Source: Rhodoferax_B sp049316285 (GTDB taxonomy: Bacteria > Pseudomonadota > Gammaproteobacteria > Burkholderiales > Burkholderiaceae_C). Taken from it: a stretch of DNA of 64,000 nt. This document shows positions 17,352 to 25,289 of this stretch, piece by piece. Every line of letters starts with the position of its first letter. Position 1 is the first letter of the stretch. Location of the stretch: contig NZ_JBMOXA010000002.1 in NCBI RefSeq assembly GCF_049316285.1, positions 124,001 through 188,000 on the forward strand, in the 5' to 3' direction. A program made the translations under genes and the position numbers. The notes beneath the pieces were generated by a model, which saw only the letters and a list, made by a program, of their open reading frames with translations, searched no databases and was not told where the DNA came from.

Positions 17352-18322
17352 CACTCGCCGTGAACGCCGCTTCCTCAACTTCTTCAATTCCCGCGCCGCG
17401 CATCGTGGTGCTGGGCAGCCTCAACATGGACCTGGTGGCACGCGTGCCGCATGTACCGGAAGCCGGTGAAACCCTGACCGGGCATTCGATGGCCACCATA
17501 CCCGGCGGCAAAGGCGCCAACCAGGCCGTGAGCTGCGCACGCCAGGGCGCGCAAGTGCAGATGCTCGGCTGTGTGGGCGACGACGCCTACGGCTCGGCGC
17601 TGCGCCAGGCGCTGCAGCAAGACGGCATCGACACCGGCACCTTACGTACCGTCACGGCCGAGGCCACGGGTGTGGCGCTGATCCTGGTGGAGGACAACGG
17701 CCAGAACCGCATCGTGCTCAACCCCGGTGCCAATGGCCGGTTTGAAGTTGACGAGGCGGCCTTGCGCCAGCAGCTCAATGGCGCGGCCTTCATGGTGGCG
17801 CAGTTTGAAGTGCCGCTGCCACAAGTTGCCAAAGCGATTCGTGTCGCGCATGCAGCGGGCTGCAAGGTGTTGCTCAACCCCTCGCCGGTGCAAGCCATTG
17901 ACCAGCCCTTGTGGCCCTTGATCGACACGCTGGTGGTCAACGAAATCGAAGCCAAGGATTTGAGTGGCCACACGGTGAACACCCCCCAAGAGGCGCTGGT
18001 GGCGGGGCAGGCCTTGCGCGCCAAAGGGGTGGCGCGTGTGGTGATCACGCTGGGCGCACACGGCGCGGTGGCCGTGGCCCAGGGCGGCGCCAGTTATCAC
18101 CCCGCGCTGAAGGTGCGGGCGGTGGACACCACCGCTGCCGGCGACACCTTTCTGGGCGCGCTGGCCACGGCCTTGGGTGAAGGCCAGTCTCTGGACGAGG
18201 CCGTGCGCCTGGGCATTCGCGCCGCCGCTTTGTGTGTGCAGCAGCCCGGCGCCCAGCCGTCCATTCCCCGCCGCGACGCCGTGCTGCGCAGCCCCATGCC
18301 CCCGGACTGGACGGTGTTGTGA
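17348..18322 (+). CDS. rbsK: Ribokinase
   Basis: This 324-residue PfkB-family kinase shows the N-terminal substrate-binding pattern GSLNMDLVARVPHVPEAGETLTGHSMATIPGGKGANQAV, the middle NPSPVQ segment and the C-terminal DTTAAGDTFLGALA motif with the catalytic Asp. It phosphorylates ribose at position 5 for entry into the pentose phosphate pathway. The ATG at 17348 overlaps the rbsR stop (ATGA) and its own stop overlaps the GTG of the rbsD fragment, so all are one transcript. No ribose transporter is present nearby. Confidence 0.93.
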   Translation: MTLAVNAASSTSSIPAPRIVVLGSLNMDLVARVPHVPEAGETLTGHSMATIPGGKGANQAVSCARQGAQVQMLGCVGDDAYGSALRQALQQDGIDTGTLRTVTAEATGVALILVEDNGQNRIVLNPGANGRFEVDEAALRQQLNGAAFMVAQFEVPLPQVAKAIRVAHAAGCKVLLNPSPVQAIDQPLWPLIDTLVVNEIEAKDLSGHTVNTPQEALVAGQALRAKGVARVVITLGAHGAVAVAQGGASYHPALKVRAVDTTAAGDTFLGALATALGEGQSLDEAVRLGIRAAALCVQQPGAQPSIPRRDAVLRSPMPPDWTVL

Positions 18323-18498
18323 AACGCACCACGCTGCTGCACGCCGAGCTTTCGCAATTAATCGCCTCGCTGGGGCATGGCGACTGCCTGGTGATTGGCG
18401 ACGCGGGCCTGCCGATTCCGCCCGGGCCGCAGCGTATCGACCTGGCCGTGATGCGTGGTGTTTTGAGTTTTTGGGCTGGCCACAAAAAAGTGAGCTAG
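18319..18498 (+). pseudogene. rbsD: Truncated D-ribose pyranase (rbsD fragment)
   Basis: The GTG-started frame overlaps the rbsK stop. It encodes about 59 residues that match the first part of RbsD (TLLHAELSQLIASLGHGDCLVIGDAGLPIP, then RIDLAVMRGVLSF), including the His of the LGH motif. RbsD proteins are normally around 130-140 residues; here the similarity stops and the frame ends after GHKKVS. The missing C-terminal half builds the active site in the family, so activity is unlikely. The break lies next to the orphan Smr-like small ORF on the other strand. Confidence 0.8.
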
Positions 18499-18525
18499 CC
18501 AGGCTTATCTGGCGGGCCTGTATGG

Positions 18526-18705
18526 CTACTTACGGCCCGAAGGCAGCGGCTGCACCGCACCGGCTGCACGCGTGAACAGACTTTTGTCCGCGTCTTTTTG
18601 CCGCTTGGCGACTTCAGCTGCGGCCTTTTCTTTGGCTTGCTCGGCGGCTTTGTCGGCAATGGTTTTCTGCAGCTTGGCCAGGTCTTGTAGGGAATTGACT
18701 TTCAT
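18526..18705 (-). CDS. Small protein related to the N-terminal domain of the nearby Smr protein
   Basis: This 59-residue frame begins MKVNSLQDLAKLQK, continues with an Ala/Lys/Glu-rich helical stretch and ends LFTRAAGAVQPLPSGRK. The whole length aligns with residues 1-60 of the Smr protein at 15253-15888, but there is no Smr domain after it. It ends 27 bases from the cut-off rbsD and starts 12 bases inside the radC 3' end (same strand). It may be a truncated paralogue or a real small protein using the same interaction helix. Confidence 0.6.
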   Translation of the reverse strand: MKVNSLQDLAKLQKTIADKAAEQAKEKAAAEVAKRQKDADKSLFTRAAGAVQPLPSGRK

Positions 18706-18716
18706 GCCCTGCATTA

Positions 18717-19403
18717 TCAAAGCAAGCCGGCCTCGGCCATGGAAAAGCTTTGTCCCGCGCCCACGATGACATGGTCCAGCACCCGTACATCCACCAGGGC
18801 CAAAGCCGCGCGCAGGCTGCGGGTCAGGGTTTCGTCGGCGGGTGAGGGTTTGACGCTGCCGCTGGGGTGGTTGTGCGCCAGGATCACGGCCGCCGCATGG
18901 TGGTGCAGGGCACGCAGCACCACTTCGCGTGGGTAAACGCTGGTTTGCGTGAGCGTGCCCCTGAACAACTCCTCCAGCCCCAACAAGCGGTGCTGCGCAT
19001 CCAAAAACAGCACGGCAAACACTTCGTAGGGGCGGTTGGAGAGGTGTAGTTGCAGGTAGTAGCCGACGGCGTCGGGGCTGTCGAAGACCTGACGCTCGCG
19101 TAGTTGCTCGGCCATGGCGCGGCGCGCGAGTTCCAGCACGGCCACCAGTTCGGCGCGTTTGGCCGGGCCCAGGCCCTTGACGCGGCGCAGATCGTCCACC
19201 GTGGCATGCAGCAGGCCGGCCATGCCGCCAAAACCCCCGGGCGGCGGGTCTAGGAGTTCCTGCGCCAGTTGCAGCACACCCTTGCCGGCCAGGCCGGTGC
19301 GCAGCAGCAGGGCCAGCAGTTCGGCATCGCTCAGCGCGCCCGGGCCGCGTGCGAGCAGCTTTTCGCGGGGGCGGGCGTCGGCGGGCAGGTCTTTGAGGGG
19401 CAT
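18717..19403 (-). CDS. radC: RadC family protein (JAMM/MPN+ domain)
   Basis: This 228-residue protein has an N-terminal helix-hairpin-helix part (LRRVKGLGPAKRAELVAVLELARR) and a C-terminal RadC domain with the JAMM zinc motif HNHPSGSVKPSPAD. The name comes from an old DNA-repair link; the true function is unsettled. A GGAG precedes the ATG. It is divergent from fkpB-ispH. Confidence 0.92.
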   Translation of the reverse strand: MPLKDLPADARPREKLLARGPGALSDAELLALLLRTGLAGKGVLQLAQELLDPPPGGFGGMAGLLHATVDDLRRVKGLGPAKRAELVAVLELARRAMAEQLRERQVFDSPDAVGYYLQLHLSNRPYEVFAVLFLDAQHRLLGLEELFRGTLTQTSVYPREVVLRALHHHAAAVILAHNHPSGSVKPSPADETLTRSLRAALALVDVRVLDHVIVGAGQSFSMAEAGLL

Positions 19404-19561
19404 GGGCGGCTCCGTTTAGGACGGGAAGCCGCTGGTGACAAGACTTTGGGATAGCCTGAAAGGTGATTTGCCACCGAGGGTGCGGCGCGCGCCCCGGCTT
19501 TCTACAATAGAGGGCAGTTTATTGATAACCGCCGTGCTGCGCCACGGCCTTCGAGAGTTTT

Positions 19562-20026
19562 ATGTCGTCCACACCCACGCTTGTCCAACCCAGCTCATTC
19601 CTGACCCTGCACTACCGCTTGGCAGGGCCCGGTGGCGACATCATCAACACGTTTGAAGGCAAACCCGCCACCTTGTCGCTGGGCACGGGTGAGCTGTCGC
19701 CTGCGGTTGAGCAGCGCCTGCTGGGCCTGGAAGAGGGCACACGCGCCACGTTCGAGATTCCGGCGGGCGAGGCTTTTGGCGAACGCAAGGCCGACATGGT
19801 GCAGTGGGTGGCGCGCAAGCTGCTGAACCAACTGGGCGACCCGGACGAAAAATACAACGTCGGCGACGTGGTGCAGTTCCCCACGCCCGACGGCCTGGGC
19901 CAATACGCCGGTGCGGTGCAGCAAGTGGGCAATGCCGACAGCCCGGACGCCGTGTTGTTCGACTTCAACCACCCGCTGGCCGACCAGCCGGTGACGTTTG
20001 AAGTGCAATTGATTGGGGTGTTATGA
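19562..20026 (+). CDS. fkpB: FKBP-type peptidyl-prolyl cis-trans isomerase (SlpA/FkpB)
   Basis: This 154-residue cytoplasmic isomerase has the SlpA-type split: FKBP strands (LTLHYRLAGPGGDIINTFEGKPATLSLGTGELSPAVEQRLLGLEEG), an inserted chaperone flap around residues 70-125, and the closing strand VTFEVQLIGVL. It overlaps ispH by ATGA. The fkpB-ispH pair is widely conserved in proteobacteria. A TACAAT hexamer at 19503-19508 may be the -10 box, but no good -35 is seen. Confidence 0.9.
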   Translation: MSSTPTLVQPSSFLTLHYRLAGPGGDIINTFEGKPATLSLGTGELSPAVEQRLLGLEEGTRATFEIPAGEAFGERKADMVQWVARKLLNQLGDPDEKYNVGDVVQFPTPDGLGQYAGAVQQVGNADSPDAVLFDFNHPLADQPVTFEVQLIGVL

Positions 20027-21009
20027 GCGACGTGAAGGCCTTGGGCCCAGAAGAAATCATCCTGGCCGAGCCGCGTGGCTTTTGTGCCGGGGTCGACCGC
20101 GCCATTGAAATCGTGGAGCGTGCGCTGGCCAAGTTTGGCCGGCCCATCTATGTGCGCCACGAGATCGTGCACAACACCTATGTGGTCAACGACCTGAAGG
20201 ACAAGGGCGCGATCTTCATCGAAGAACTGTCGGACGTGCCGCCGGGTGCGACGCTGGTGTTTTCAGCCCACGGCGTGAGCAAGGCGGTGCAAGACGAAGC
20301 GCGTGCACGTGGCTTCCAGATCTTTGACGCCACCTGCCCGCTGGTCACCAAGGTGCATGTGGAAGTGGCCAAACTGCACAAGGAAGGCTTCGAGTTCATC
20401 ATGATTGGCCACAAGGGCCATCCCGAGGTCGAGGGCACCATGGGCCAGCTCGACAGCGGCATCCACCTGGTGGAAGACGTGGCCGATGTGGCCAAGGTGC
20501 AGCCCGGCCAGACCGAGCGCCTGGCGGTGGTCACACAAACCACGCTGAGTGTGGACGACGCGGCCGAAATTTCTGCCGCCGTGCGTGCACGTTTCCCGAA
20601 TATCCGCGCGCCAAAGATGCAGGACATCTGTTATGCCACGCAGAACCGGCAAGACGCCATCAAGGTGATGAGCCCGCAGGTGGACATCGTCATCGTGGTC
20701 GGCAGCCCCACCAGCTCGAACAGCAACCGCCTGCGCGAACTGGCGCAGAAGCTGGGCACTGAGAGCTACATGGTCGACAGCGCGGAAGAACTGCAAGCCG
20801 CATGGTTTGAAGGCAAGATCCGCGTCGGTTTGACGGCTGGTGCCTCGGCGCCCGAGGTGCTGGTGAAGCAGGTGATAGACCGCATCAAGGCACTGGGCGC
20901 GGTGTCGGTGCGCAAGATGGACGGTATTCAGGAAACCACCAAGTTCCCGTTACCCAAGGGTTTGCGTTTGGACGGCACGGGCTTGCCGGCTGACGGCGCT
21001 TCGATTTAA
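20023..21009 (+). CDS. ispH: 4-hydroxy-3-methylbut-2-enyl diphosphate reductase
   Basis: This 328-residue iron-sulfur enzyme performs the last step of the MEP isoprenoid pathway, making IPP and DMAPP. The three cluster cysteines are visible in RGFCAGVDR, DATCPLVTK and DICYATQNRQ; HEIVHN and SAHGVS carry active-site histidines. Length is normal. Translation is coupled to fkpB by an ATGA overlap. Confidence 0.96.
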   Translation: MSDVKALGPEEIILAEPRGFCAGVDRAIEIVERALAKFGRPIYVRHEIVHNTYVVNDLKDKGAIFIEELSDVPPGATLVFSAHGVSKAVQDEARARGFQIFDATCPLVTKVHVEVAKLHKEGFEFIMIGHKGHPEVEGTMGQLDSGIHLVEDVADVAKVQPGQTERLAVVTQTTLSVDDAAEISAAVRARFPNIRAPKMQDICYATQNRQDAIKVMSPQVDIVIVVGSPTSSNSNRLRELAQKLGTESYMVDSAEELQAAWFEGKIRVGLTAGASAPEVLVKQVIDRIKALGAVSVRKMDGIQETTKFPLPKGLRLDGTGLPADGASI

Positions 21010-21020
21010 AAGCTAGAAGA

Positions 21021-21074
21021 AAAAATGCCGCTAGCGCCTATGCAGCTAGCGGCAATAGCTATTGTTTAAATAGC
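21021..21074 (-). terminator. Hairpin repeat (copy 2) serving as terminator of hldD
   Basis: A 10-bp perfect stem TGCCGCTAGC/GCTAGCGGCA (21026-21035 with 21045-21054), read on the minus strand, is followed by ATTTTTT, 26 bases past the hldD stop. A second small hairpin GCTATT/AATAGC lies beside it. The whole is a copy of the intergenic element also seen at 9324-9374 and 59590-59655, and separates the converging ispH and hldD genes. Confidence 0.75.
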
Positions 21075-21100
21075 AAGCGCCGGTTGGCGTTGAAGCTGGG

Positions 21101-22117
21101 TCAGGCCTGCAACAGGCGCTGAACGTACTGGCTCACACCGCTGCTCACATCCGCAAACTGGTGATCGCAACCGGTGGCGCGCAGGGCCGTCAAATCGGCT
21201 TGTGTGTAGCTCTGGTACTTGCCGCGCAGCGCGTCGGGGAAGGCGATGTATTCGATCAAACCTTGCTTCACCGCATCGTGCAGGCTTAGTGCGGGCAGCT
21301 TGTCTTGCGCACGCAGCGTGTTGACCACGGCGTGGGCAATGTCGTTGAACGGCTGGGCGCGGCCGGTGCCGAGGTTGAACACGCCGGATTGGCTAGGGTT
21401 GTCGTAGAACCACAGGTTGACGGCCACCACGTCGTCGACAAACACGAAGTCGCGCATCTGGCCACCGGCGGGGTAACCGCCGTATTCACCAAACAGCTTG
21501 ACCTTGCCATCGGCCTTGAACTGGTTGAACTGGTGGAAAGCCACACTGGCCATGCGGCCCTTGTGTTGCTCGCGCGGACCGTAGACGTTGAAGTAGCGAA
21601 AGCCCACTACCTGCGCCATGTTGCGCTGGGCGATGCGGCTGAAGTCGCTGCCGCATTCGAGGCGCATGCGTTGGTCGAACAGCAGCTTGGAGTAGCCGTA
21701 GACGTTGAGTGGCTGCTCGTATCTGGGCTGCTCGATGAACTTGTCCGAGCCGCCGTAGGTGGCCGCAGAAGAGGCGTACAGCAGGCGTGTGCCTTGTTGC
21801 TGGCACGACTGGAACAGGCCACACGACAAGGTGTAGTTGTTGTCCATCATGTATTTGCCGTTGTGCTCCATGGTGTCGCTGCAAGCACCTTCATGGAACA
21901 CGGCTTCCACCTTGCCGTAGTGGCCTTGGGCGAAGCGCGGGTAGAACACGTCCAGATCCACATAGTCAGCGATCTGCAGGTCCACCAGGTTGCGGAATTT
22001 GTCGCCCTGGGTGAGGTCGTCCACCGCGATGATGTCGCTGATGCCGCGTGTATTCAGGCCACGGATGATGTTGCTGCCGATGAAGCCGGCGGCGCCGGTC
22101 ACAACAATACGGGTCAT
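21101..22117 (-). CDS. hldD: ADP-L-glycero-D-manno-heptose 6-epimerase
   Basis: This 338-residue short-chain dehydrogenase-type epimerase makes the heptose precursor of the lipopolysaccharide inner core. It has the NADP-binding VVTGAAGFIGSNIIRGLN, the ASSAATYGGSD segment, YGYSKLLFD with catalytic Tyr/Lys, and FRYFNVYGPRE. The ATG at 22117 has AAGGAT upstream; an earlier in-frame start at 22138 lacks one. It works with rfaE1 just upstream. Confidence 0.95.
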   Translation of the reverse strand: MTRIVVTGAAGFIGSNIIRGLNTRGISDIIAVDDLTQGDKFRNLVDLQIADYVDLDVFYPRFAQGHYGKVEAVFHEGACSDTMEHNGKYMMDNNYTLSCGLFQSCQQQGTRLLYASSAATYGGSDKFIEQPRYEQPLNVYGYSKLLFDQRMRLECGSDFSRIAQRNMAQVVGFRYFNVYGPREQHKGRMASVAFHQFNQFKADGKVKLFGEYGGYPAGGQMRDFVFVDDVVAVNLWFYDNPSQSGVFNLGTGRAQPFNDIAHAVVNTLRAQDKLPALSLHDAVKQGLIEYIAFPDALRGKYQSYTQADLTALRATGCDHQFADVSSGVSQYVQRLLQA

Positions 22118-22202
22118 GGTCGTATCCTTTTTCAGCAAGAAAAGAGCTTAGTGCTTGGCGAGGGGGTTGGCGAAGCGACACGAAGTGCGCGAAGACTGGG
22201 GG

Positions 22203-23147
22203 TTAGCCATTAAACAGTTCGTCGTAGCTGACGGTGGCGGTGCCGAATTTGCCGACCACAATGCCGCCCGCGCGGTTGGCCGGGGGCATGGCGTCGCGCA
22301 ACGACAGGCCGGCGGCGCACAGCGCGGCCAAGGTGGCGATCACGGTGTCGCCGGCGCCGGTCACGTCGAACACCTCGCGCGCCTGGGCACTGACGTGGAG
22401 CTCGCCTGCGGCGTCAAACAGCGTCATGCCTTCTTCGCTGCGTGTGAGCAGCAGGGCGTCGAGCGCCAGGTGCTCACGCAAGGCATGGGCCTTGGTGCGC
22501 AGGTCTTCTTCGCTGGTCCAGTCGCCGATGACGTGCTGCAACTCGGCGCGGTTGGGGGTCAGCACGCTGGCGCCGCGGTAGCGGGAGTAGTCGGAGCCCT
22601 TGGGGTCGATGAGCACGATTTTGTTCTGGCTGCGCGCCAGGGTGATCATGTCTTGCACGTGCGCCAGGCCACCCTTGCCGTAGTCGGAAAACAGCACCGC
22701 GTCGTGTTTGGGCAATAACGTGGCGAATTGGGCCGATTGCGAGGCCAGGATTTCGCTCTTGGGCGTGTTTTCAAAATCCATGCGCAGCAGTTGTTGCTGG
22801 CGGCCGATGACGCGTAGCTTGACCGTGGTTTTGAGCTCCGCATCACGCCCGAAGTGTGGTTTGATGCCGGTCTTGGCCACCAGGGCTTCGAGTTTGTGGC
22901 TGGCTTCGTCTTCACCCACGACGGTCAGCAGCGATGCCTGGGCACCGAGCGTGACCACGTTGTAAGCGACGTTGGCCGAGGCCCCAATCCGCTCTTCTTC
23001 GCGCGTGACGCGCACTACCGGCACCGGCGCTTCGGGGCTGATGCGATCGACCGCGCCGTACCAGTAGCGGTCGAGCATGGCGTCGCCCACCACCAGCACC
23101 TGGGCTGTGGCGAGTTGGGCGCGGGAGAGTGCGGAGAGGTTTGTCAT
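22203..23147 (-). CDS. rfaE1: D-glycero-beta-D-manno-heptose-7-phosphate kinase
   Basis: This 314-residue PfkB/ribokinase-fold kinase phosphorylates heptose-7-phosphate at position 1 on the way to ADP-heptose. It has VVGDAMLDRYWYGAVDRISPEAPVPV near the start and the catalytic EVFDVTGAGDTVIATLAAL. The adenylyltransferase half of E. coli HldE is absent, so nucleotidyl transfer must come from a separate gene outside the window. It is followed after 85 bases by hldD. Confidence 0.94.
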   Translation of the reverse strand: MTNLSALSRAQLATAQVLVVGDAMLDRYWYGAVDRISPEAPVPVVRVTREEERIGASANVAYNVVTLGAQASLLTVVGEDEASHKLEALVAKTGIKPHFGRDAELKTTVKLRVIGRQQQLLRMDFENTPKSEILASQSAQFATLLPKHDAVLFSDYGKGGLAHVQDMITLARSQNKIVLIDPKGSDYSRYRGASVLTPNRAELQHVIGDWTSEEDLRTKAHALREHLALDALLLTRSEEGMTLFDAAGELHVSAQAREVFDVTGAGDTVIATLAALCAAGLSLRDAMPPANRAGGIVVGKFGTATVSYDELFNG

Positions 23148-23190
23148 CTTTTTTCTTCACTGCCGAGACAAAGTCGGCAACGGTTCATTC

Positions 23191-23235
23191 TAGAAAAAAC
23201 GCCACGCAATCGGTTTCGACTGGCGCGTGGTGTTT
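23191..23235 (-). terminator. Rho-independent terminator of the lapA-lapB transcript
   Basis: On the minus strand an 11-bp stem with one G-T pair (AAACACCACGC with GCGTGGCGTTT; 23225-23235 and 23197-23207) runs into TTTTTTC. It starts 8 bases past the lapB stop. Confidence 0.8.
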
Positions 23236-23242
23236 CGCGCGA

Positions 23243-24400
23243 TTACAGTTCTTCGACGCGTCTTGCCGGGTAGCTGTCCCAGGCCTGGCAGCCGGGGCAT
23301 TGCCAGAAGTGTTGCTTGGCTTCAAAGCCACAAGCGGCACAGCGGTAACGCGTGAGCGGCTTGGTGGCGTGGTCCAGGGCGCGTTGCACCTGGGGGTGGA
23401 ATTCTTCGTGCTGCAGGGTTTCGCCGGCAATCCAGCGCGCGGCGGCGACCAGTGATTTTTCGTGGTCCAGGTGCTGGGCGTAGCGCAGGCGCGCAGACTT
23501 GATCTCTGCTGGCGTGTCCCCCGCCATAGACACAATCGCCTCGAGCACATCGAGTGAAGGAAACTGCTGGTAGCTGGCTTCCAGGACGCTCAGCGCTTCG
23601 GCTTGGCGGTTGACCTGCTGCCCAGTGTTGGCCAGCATTTTGGCGGCCAGCGGCATGGCATTGGGCGCGGCCTGGGCAATGGTCAGCAAGGTGTCAAAGG
23701 CTTCTTGTGGTCGCCCGGTCTTGTTGAACAGATGCGCCAGGTCGAAGCGCGGGCGCGGTGATTGGGGTGCGATGGCGATGGCTTGCTCAAGCCGTTGTTG
23801 GGCTTCAGCCGGTTGACCGGCGGCCTGCAGCGTGGCGGCTTCTTCACACAGGTAATGCGCCATGCGGCCGCTGAACGTGCCCTGCGCCGAGGCTTCGAGT
23901 TTCTTGGCAATTGCCGCAGCGTGTGGCCAGTCGCGCGAACGTTCGTAGATCGATAAAAGGGCCAGTCGGCTTTGTTCTTCGAAGCGGCTGCCTTCGAGCT
24001 TTTGCAATGCGGCTTCGGCACGATCCAGCAGGCCGGCCTTCAGAAAATCGAGTGCCAGTGCGTGTTGCGCGCGATGCCGGTCGTCGACGCTCAGGTCACC
24101 GCGTGACAACAGGTGCTCGTGCACACGCACAGCACGTTCGTATTCGCCACGGCGGCGGAACAGATTGCCCAGGGCGAAGTGCAGCTCGGAGGTGTCGGGG
24201 TCCTTCTGCACGGCTTCGATGAAGGCATCGATGGCCTTGTCTTGCTGCTCGTTGAGCAGGAAGTTCAGGCCCTTGAAGTACGCCTTGGGGGCCTGGCGGT
24301 TTTCCAGCCGCAGTTGGCGCAGGTCAAAGCGTGAGGCCAGCCAGCCCAGCACAAATGCAAGCGGCAGGCCAAGCAGCAGCCAACTGAGGTCAAATTCCAT
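23243..24400 (-). CDS. lapB: Lipopolysaccharide assembly protein LapB
   Basis: This 385-residue inner-membrane TPR protein is homologous to E. coli LapB (YciM), which controls LpxC turnover and LPS output. It has an N-terminal membrane helix (residues 5-22), a chain of TPR repeats starting with AYFKGLNFLLNEQQDKAIDAFIEAVQKDPD, and a C-terminal rubredoxin-like zinc knuckle with CAACGFEAKQHFWQCPGC. The start at 24400 overlaps lapA by 11 bases. Confidence 0.95.
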   Translation of the reverse strand: MEFDLSWLLLGLPLAFVLGWLASRFDLRQLRLENRQAPKAYFKGLNFLLNEQQDKAIDAFIEAVQKDPDTSELHFALGNLFRRRGEYERAVRVHEHLLSRGDLSVDDRHRAQHALALDFLKAGLLDRAEAALQKLEGSRFEEQSRLALLSIYERSRDWPHAAAIAKKLEASAQGTFSGRMAHYLCEEAATLQAAGQPAEAQQRLEQAIAIAPQSPRPRFDLAHLFNKTGRPQEAFDTLLTIAQAAPNAMPLAAKMLANTGQQVNRQAEALSVLEASYQQFPSLDVLEAIVSMAGDTPAEIKSARLRYAQHLDHEKSLVAAARWIAGETLQHEEFHPQVQRALDHATKPLTRYRCAACGFEAKQHFWQCPGCQAWDSYPARRVEEL

Positions 24401-24725
24401 GAGGCGGTTCGCTGAGCGGCTCAGAGGCCGTGTTGGTATAGGTGGGCGCTTCCTTGGGGGCGGCGGGTGCTGGAGCGGCGACCAGCGGCTGTGCCTTCCT
24501 GGCGGCCACGCGGTGTTTCCACCAGCGCGGCACCATGCCCAGCACACCCACGGCCAGGCCGGCGGCAAACGCGCTCAAGATCAGCAGCACCATGGGTGCG
24601 CGCCACTGCGTGCCAAAAAAGAAGTGCACGGCAGCGTCTTGCTGGTTGTTCAGCGCAAAAGCGAAAAGGGTAAAAAAAATGGCCGCCCTAAGTACCCACT
24701 TGAGCAGCCATATCAGGTTTTTCAT
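24390..24725 (-). CDS. lapA: LapA domain (DUF1049) membrane protein
   Basis: This 111-residue protein has two hydrophobic helices (about residues 9-25 and 44-64) around NNQQDAAVHFFFGTQWRAP, the LapA/YciS pattern, and a proline-rich tail. A GAGGACC ribosome site precedes the ATG. It overlaps lapB, as expected for the LapAB unit in LPS assembly. Confidence 0.9.
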   Translation of the reverse strand: MKNLIWLLKWVLRAAIFFTLFAFALNNQQDAAVHFFFGTQWRAPMVLLILSAFAAGLAVGVLGMVPRWWKHRVAARKAQPLVAAPAPAAPKEAPTYTNTASEPLSEPPHGI

Positions 24726-24782
24726 TCTGGTCCTCTTTCGTGAGGATCATTCTAGCGAATCGAATCGCTCAAACCCGCATCC

Positions 24783-25103
24783 TTAAGCGCGTCGTGCGAC
24801 GGGCTTTTCGTTGAGATCTTCGTTGCGTTCATCTACCGCTTCACGCAAGGCTTTGCCCGGCTTGAAGTGCGGTACGCGTTTCTCGGGGATGGCCACGCTT
24901 TCACCGCTACGCGGGTTGCGTCCCATACGCGGCGGGCGGCGGGTCACGGAGAAACTGCCGAAGCCACGGATCTCAATGCGGTGCCCACGGACCAGGGCCT
25001 CGCTGACGGCATCCAGTATGGTCTTGACGGCGTATTCAGCGTCACGGTGGGTGAGCTGGCTGAAACGGGCCGCGAGTTCTTCAACGAGGTCAGATCGGGT
25101 CAT
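24783..25103 (-). CDS. ihfB: Integration host factor, beta subunit
   Basis: This 106-residue DNA-bending protein has the IHF-beta start TRSDLVEELAARFSQL, the conserved IEIRGFGSFSVTRRPPRMGRNPRSGE block with the beta-arm PRMGRNPRSG, and a C-terminal basic tail. The ATG at 25103 matches the family start. It lies between rpsA and lapA on the same strand, as in many betaproteobacteria. Confidence 0.95.
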   Translation of the reverse strand: MTRSDLVEELAARFSQLTHRDAEYAVKTILDAVSEALVRGHRIEIRGFGSFSVTRRPPRMGRNPRSGESVAIPEKRVPHFKPGKALREAVDERNEDLNEKPVARRA

Positions 25104-25123
25104 TGTTCTTGTGCAGTCGTTAG

Positions 25124-25210
25124 ACCTGTTCAATATCTTTTTGGGGTGCGCAACGCCGAGGGGCGCGGTTTGACGTACTTGCGTGATTCCCGAAAGGATA
25201 TTGAACAGGT
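25124..25210. promoter_or_regulatory. Long inverted repeat between rpsA and ihfB
   Basis: Perfect 14-bp arms ACCTGTTCAATATC (25124-25137) and GATATTGAACAGGT (25197-25210) are separated by 59 bases, and the pairing continues imperfectly inward. It sits directly upstream of ihfB. It could be a regulatory site or transcript structure for ihfB; no terminal T-run marks it as a terminator. Confidence 0.6.
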
Positions 25211-25221
25211 TCTTAAGTTAA

Positions 25222-25261
25222 ACAGGCCAACCCGCTTGCCTCGCAAGTCGAGTTGGCCTGT
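25222..25261 (-). terminator. Cruciform-like hairpin downstream of rpsA, probable terminator
   Basis: A 10-bp outer stem ACAGGCCAAC/GTTGGCCTGT (25222-25231 with 25252-25261) encloses an inner CTTGC/GCAAG stem. It lies 28 bases after the rpsA stop. The T-run on the minus strand is short (TTTAA), so termination may be partial. Confidence 0.6.
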
Positions 25262-25289
25262 GCCTAACCAATCAACAATTAACTAGTGC

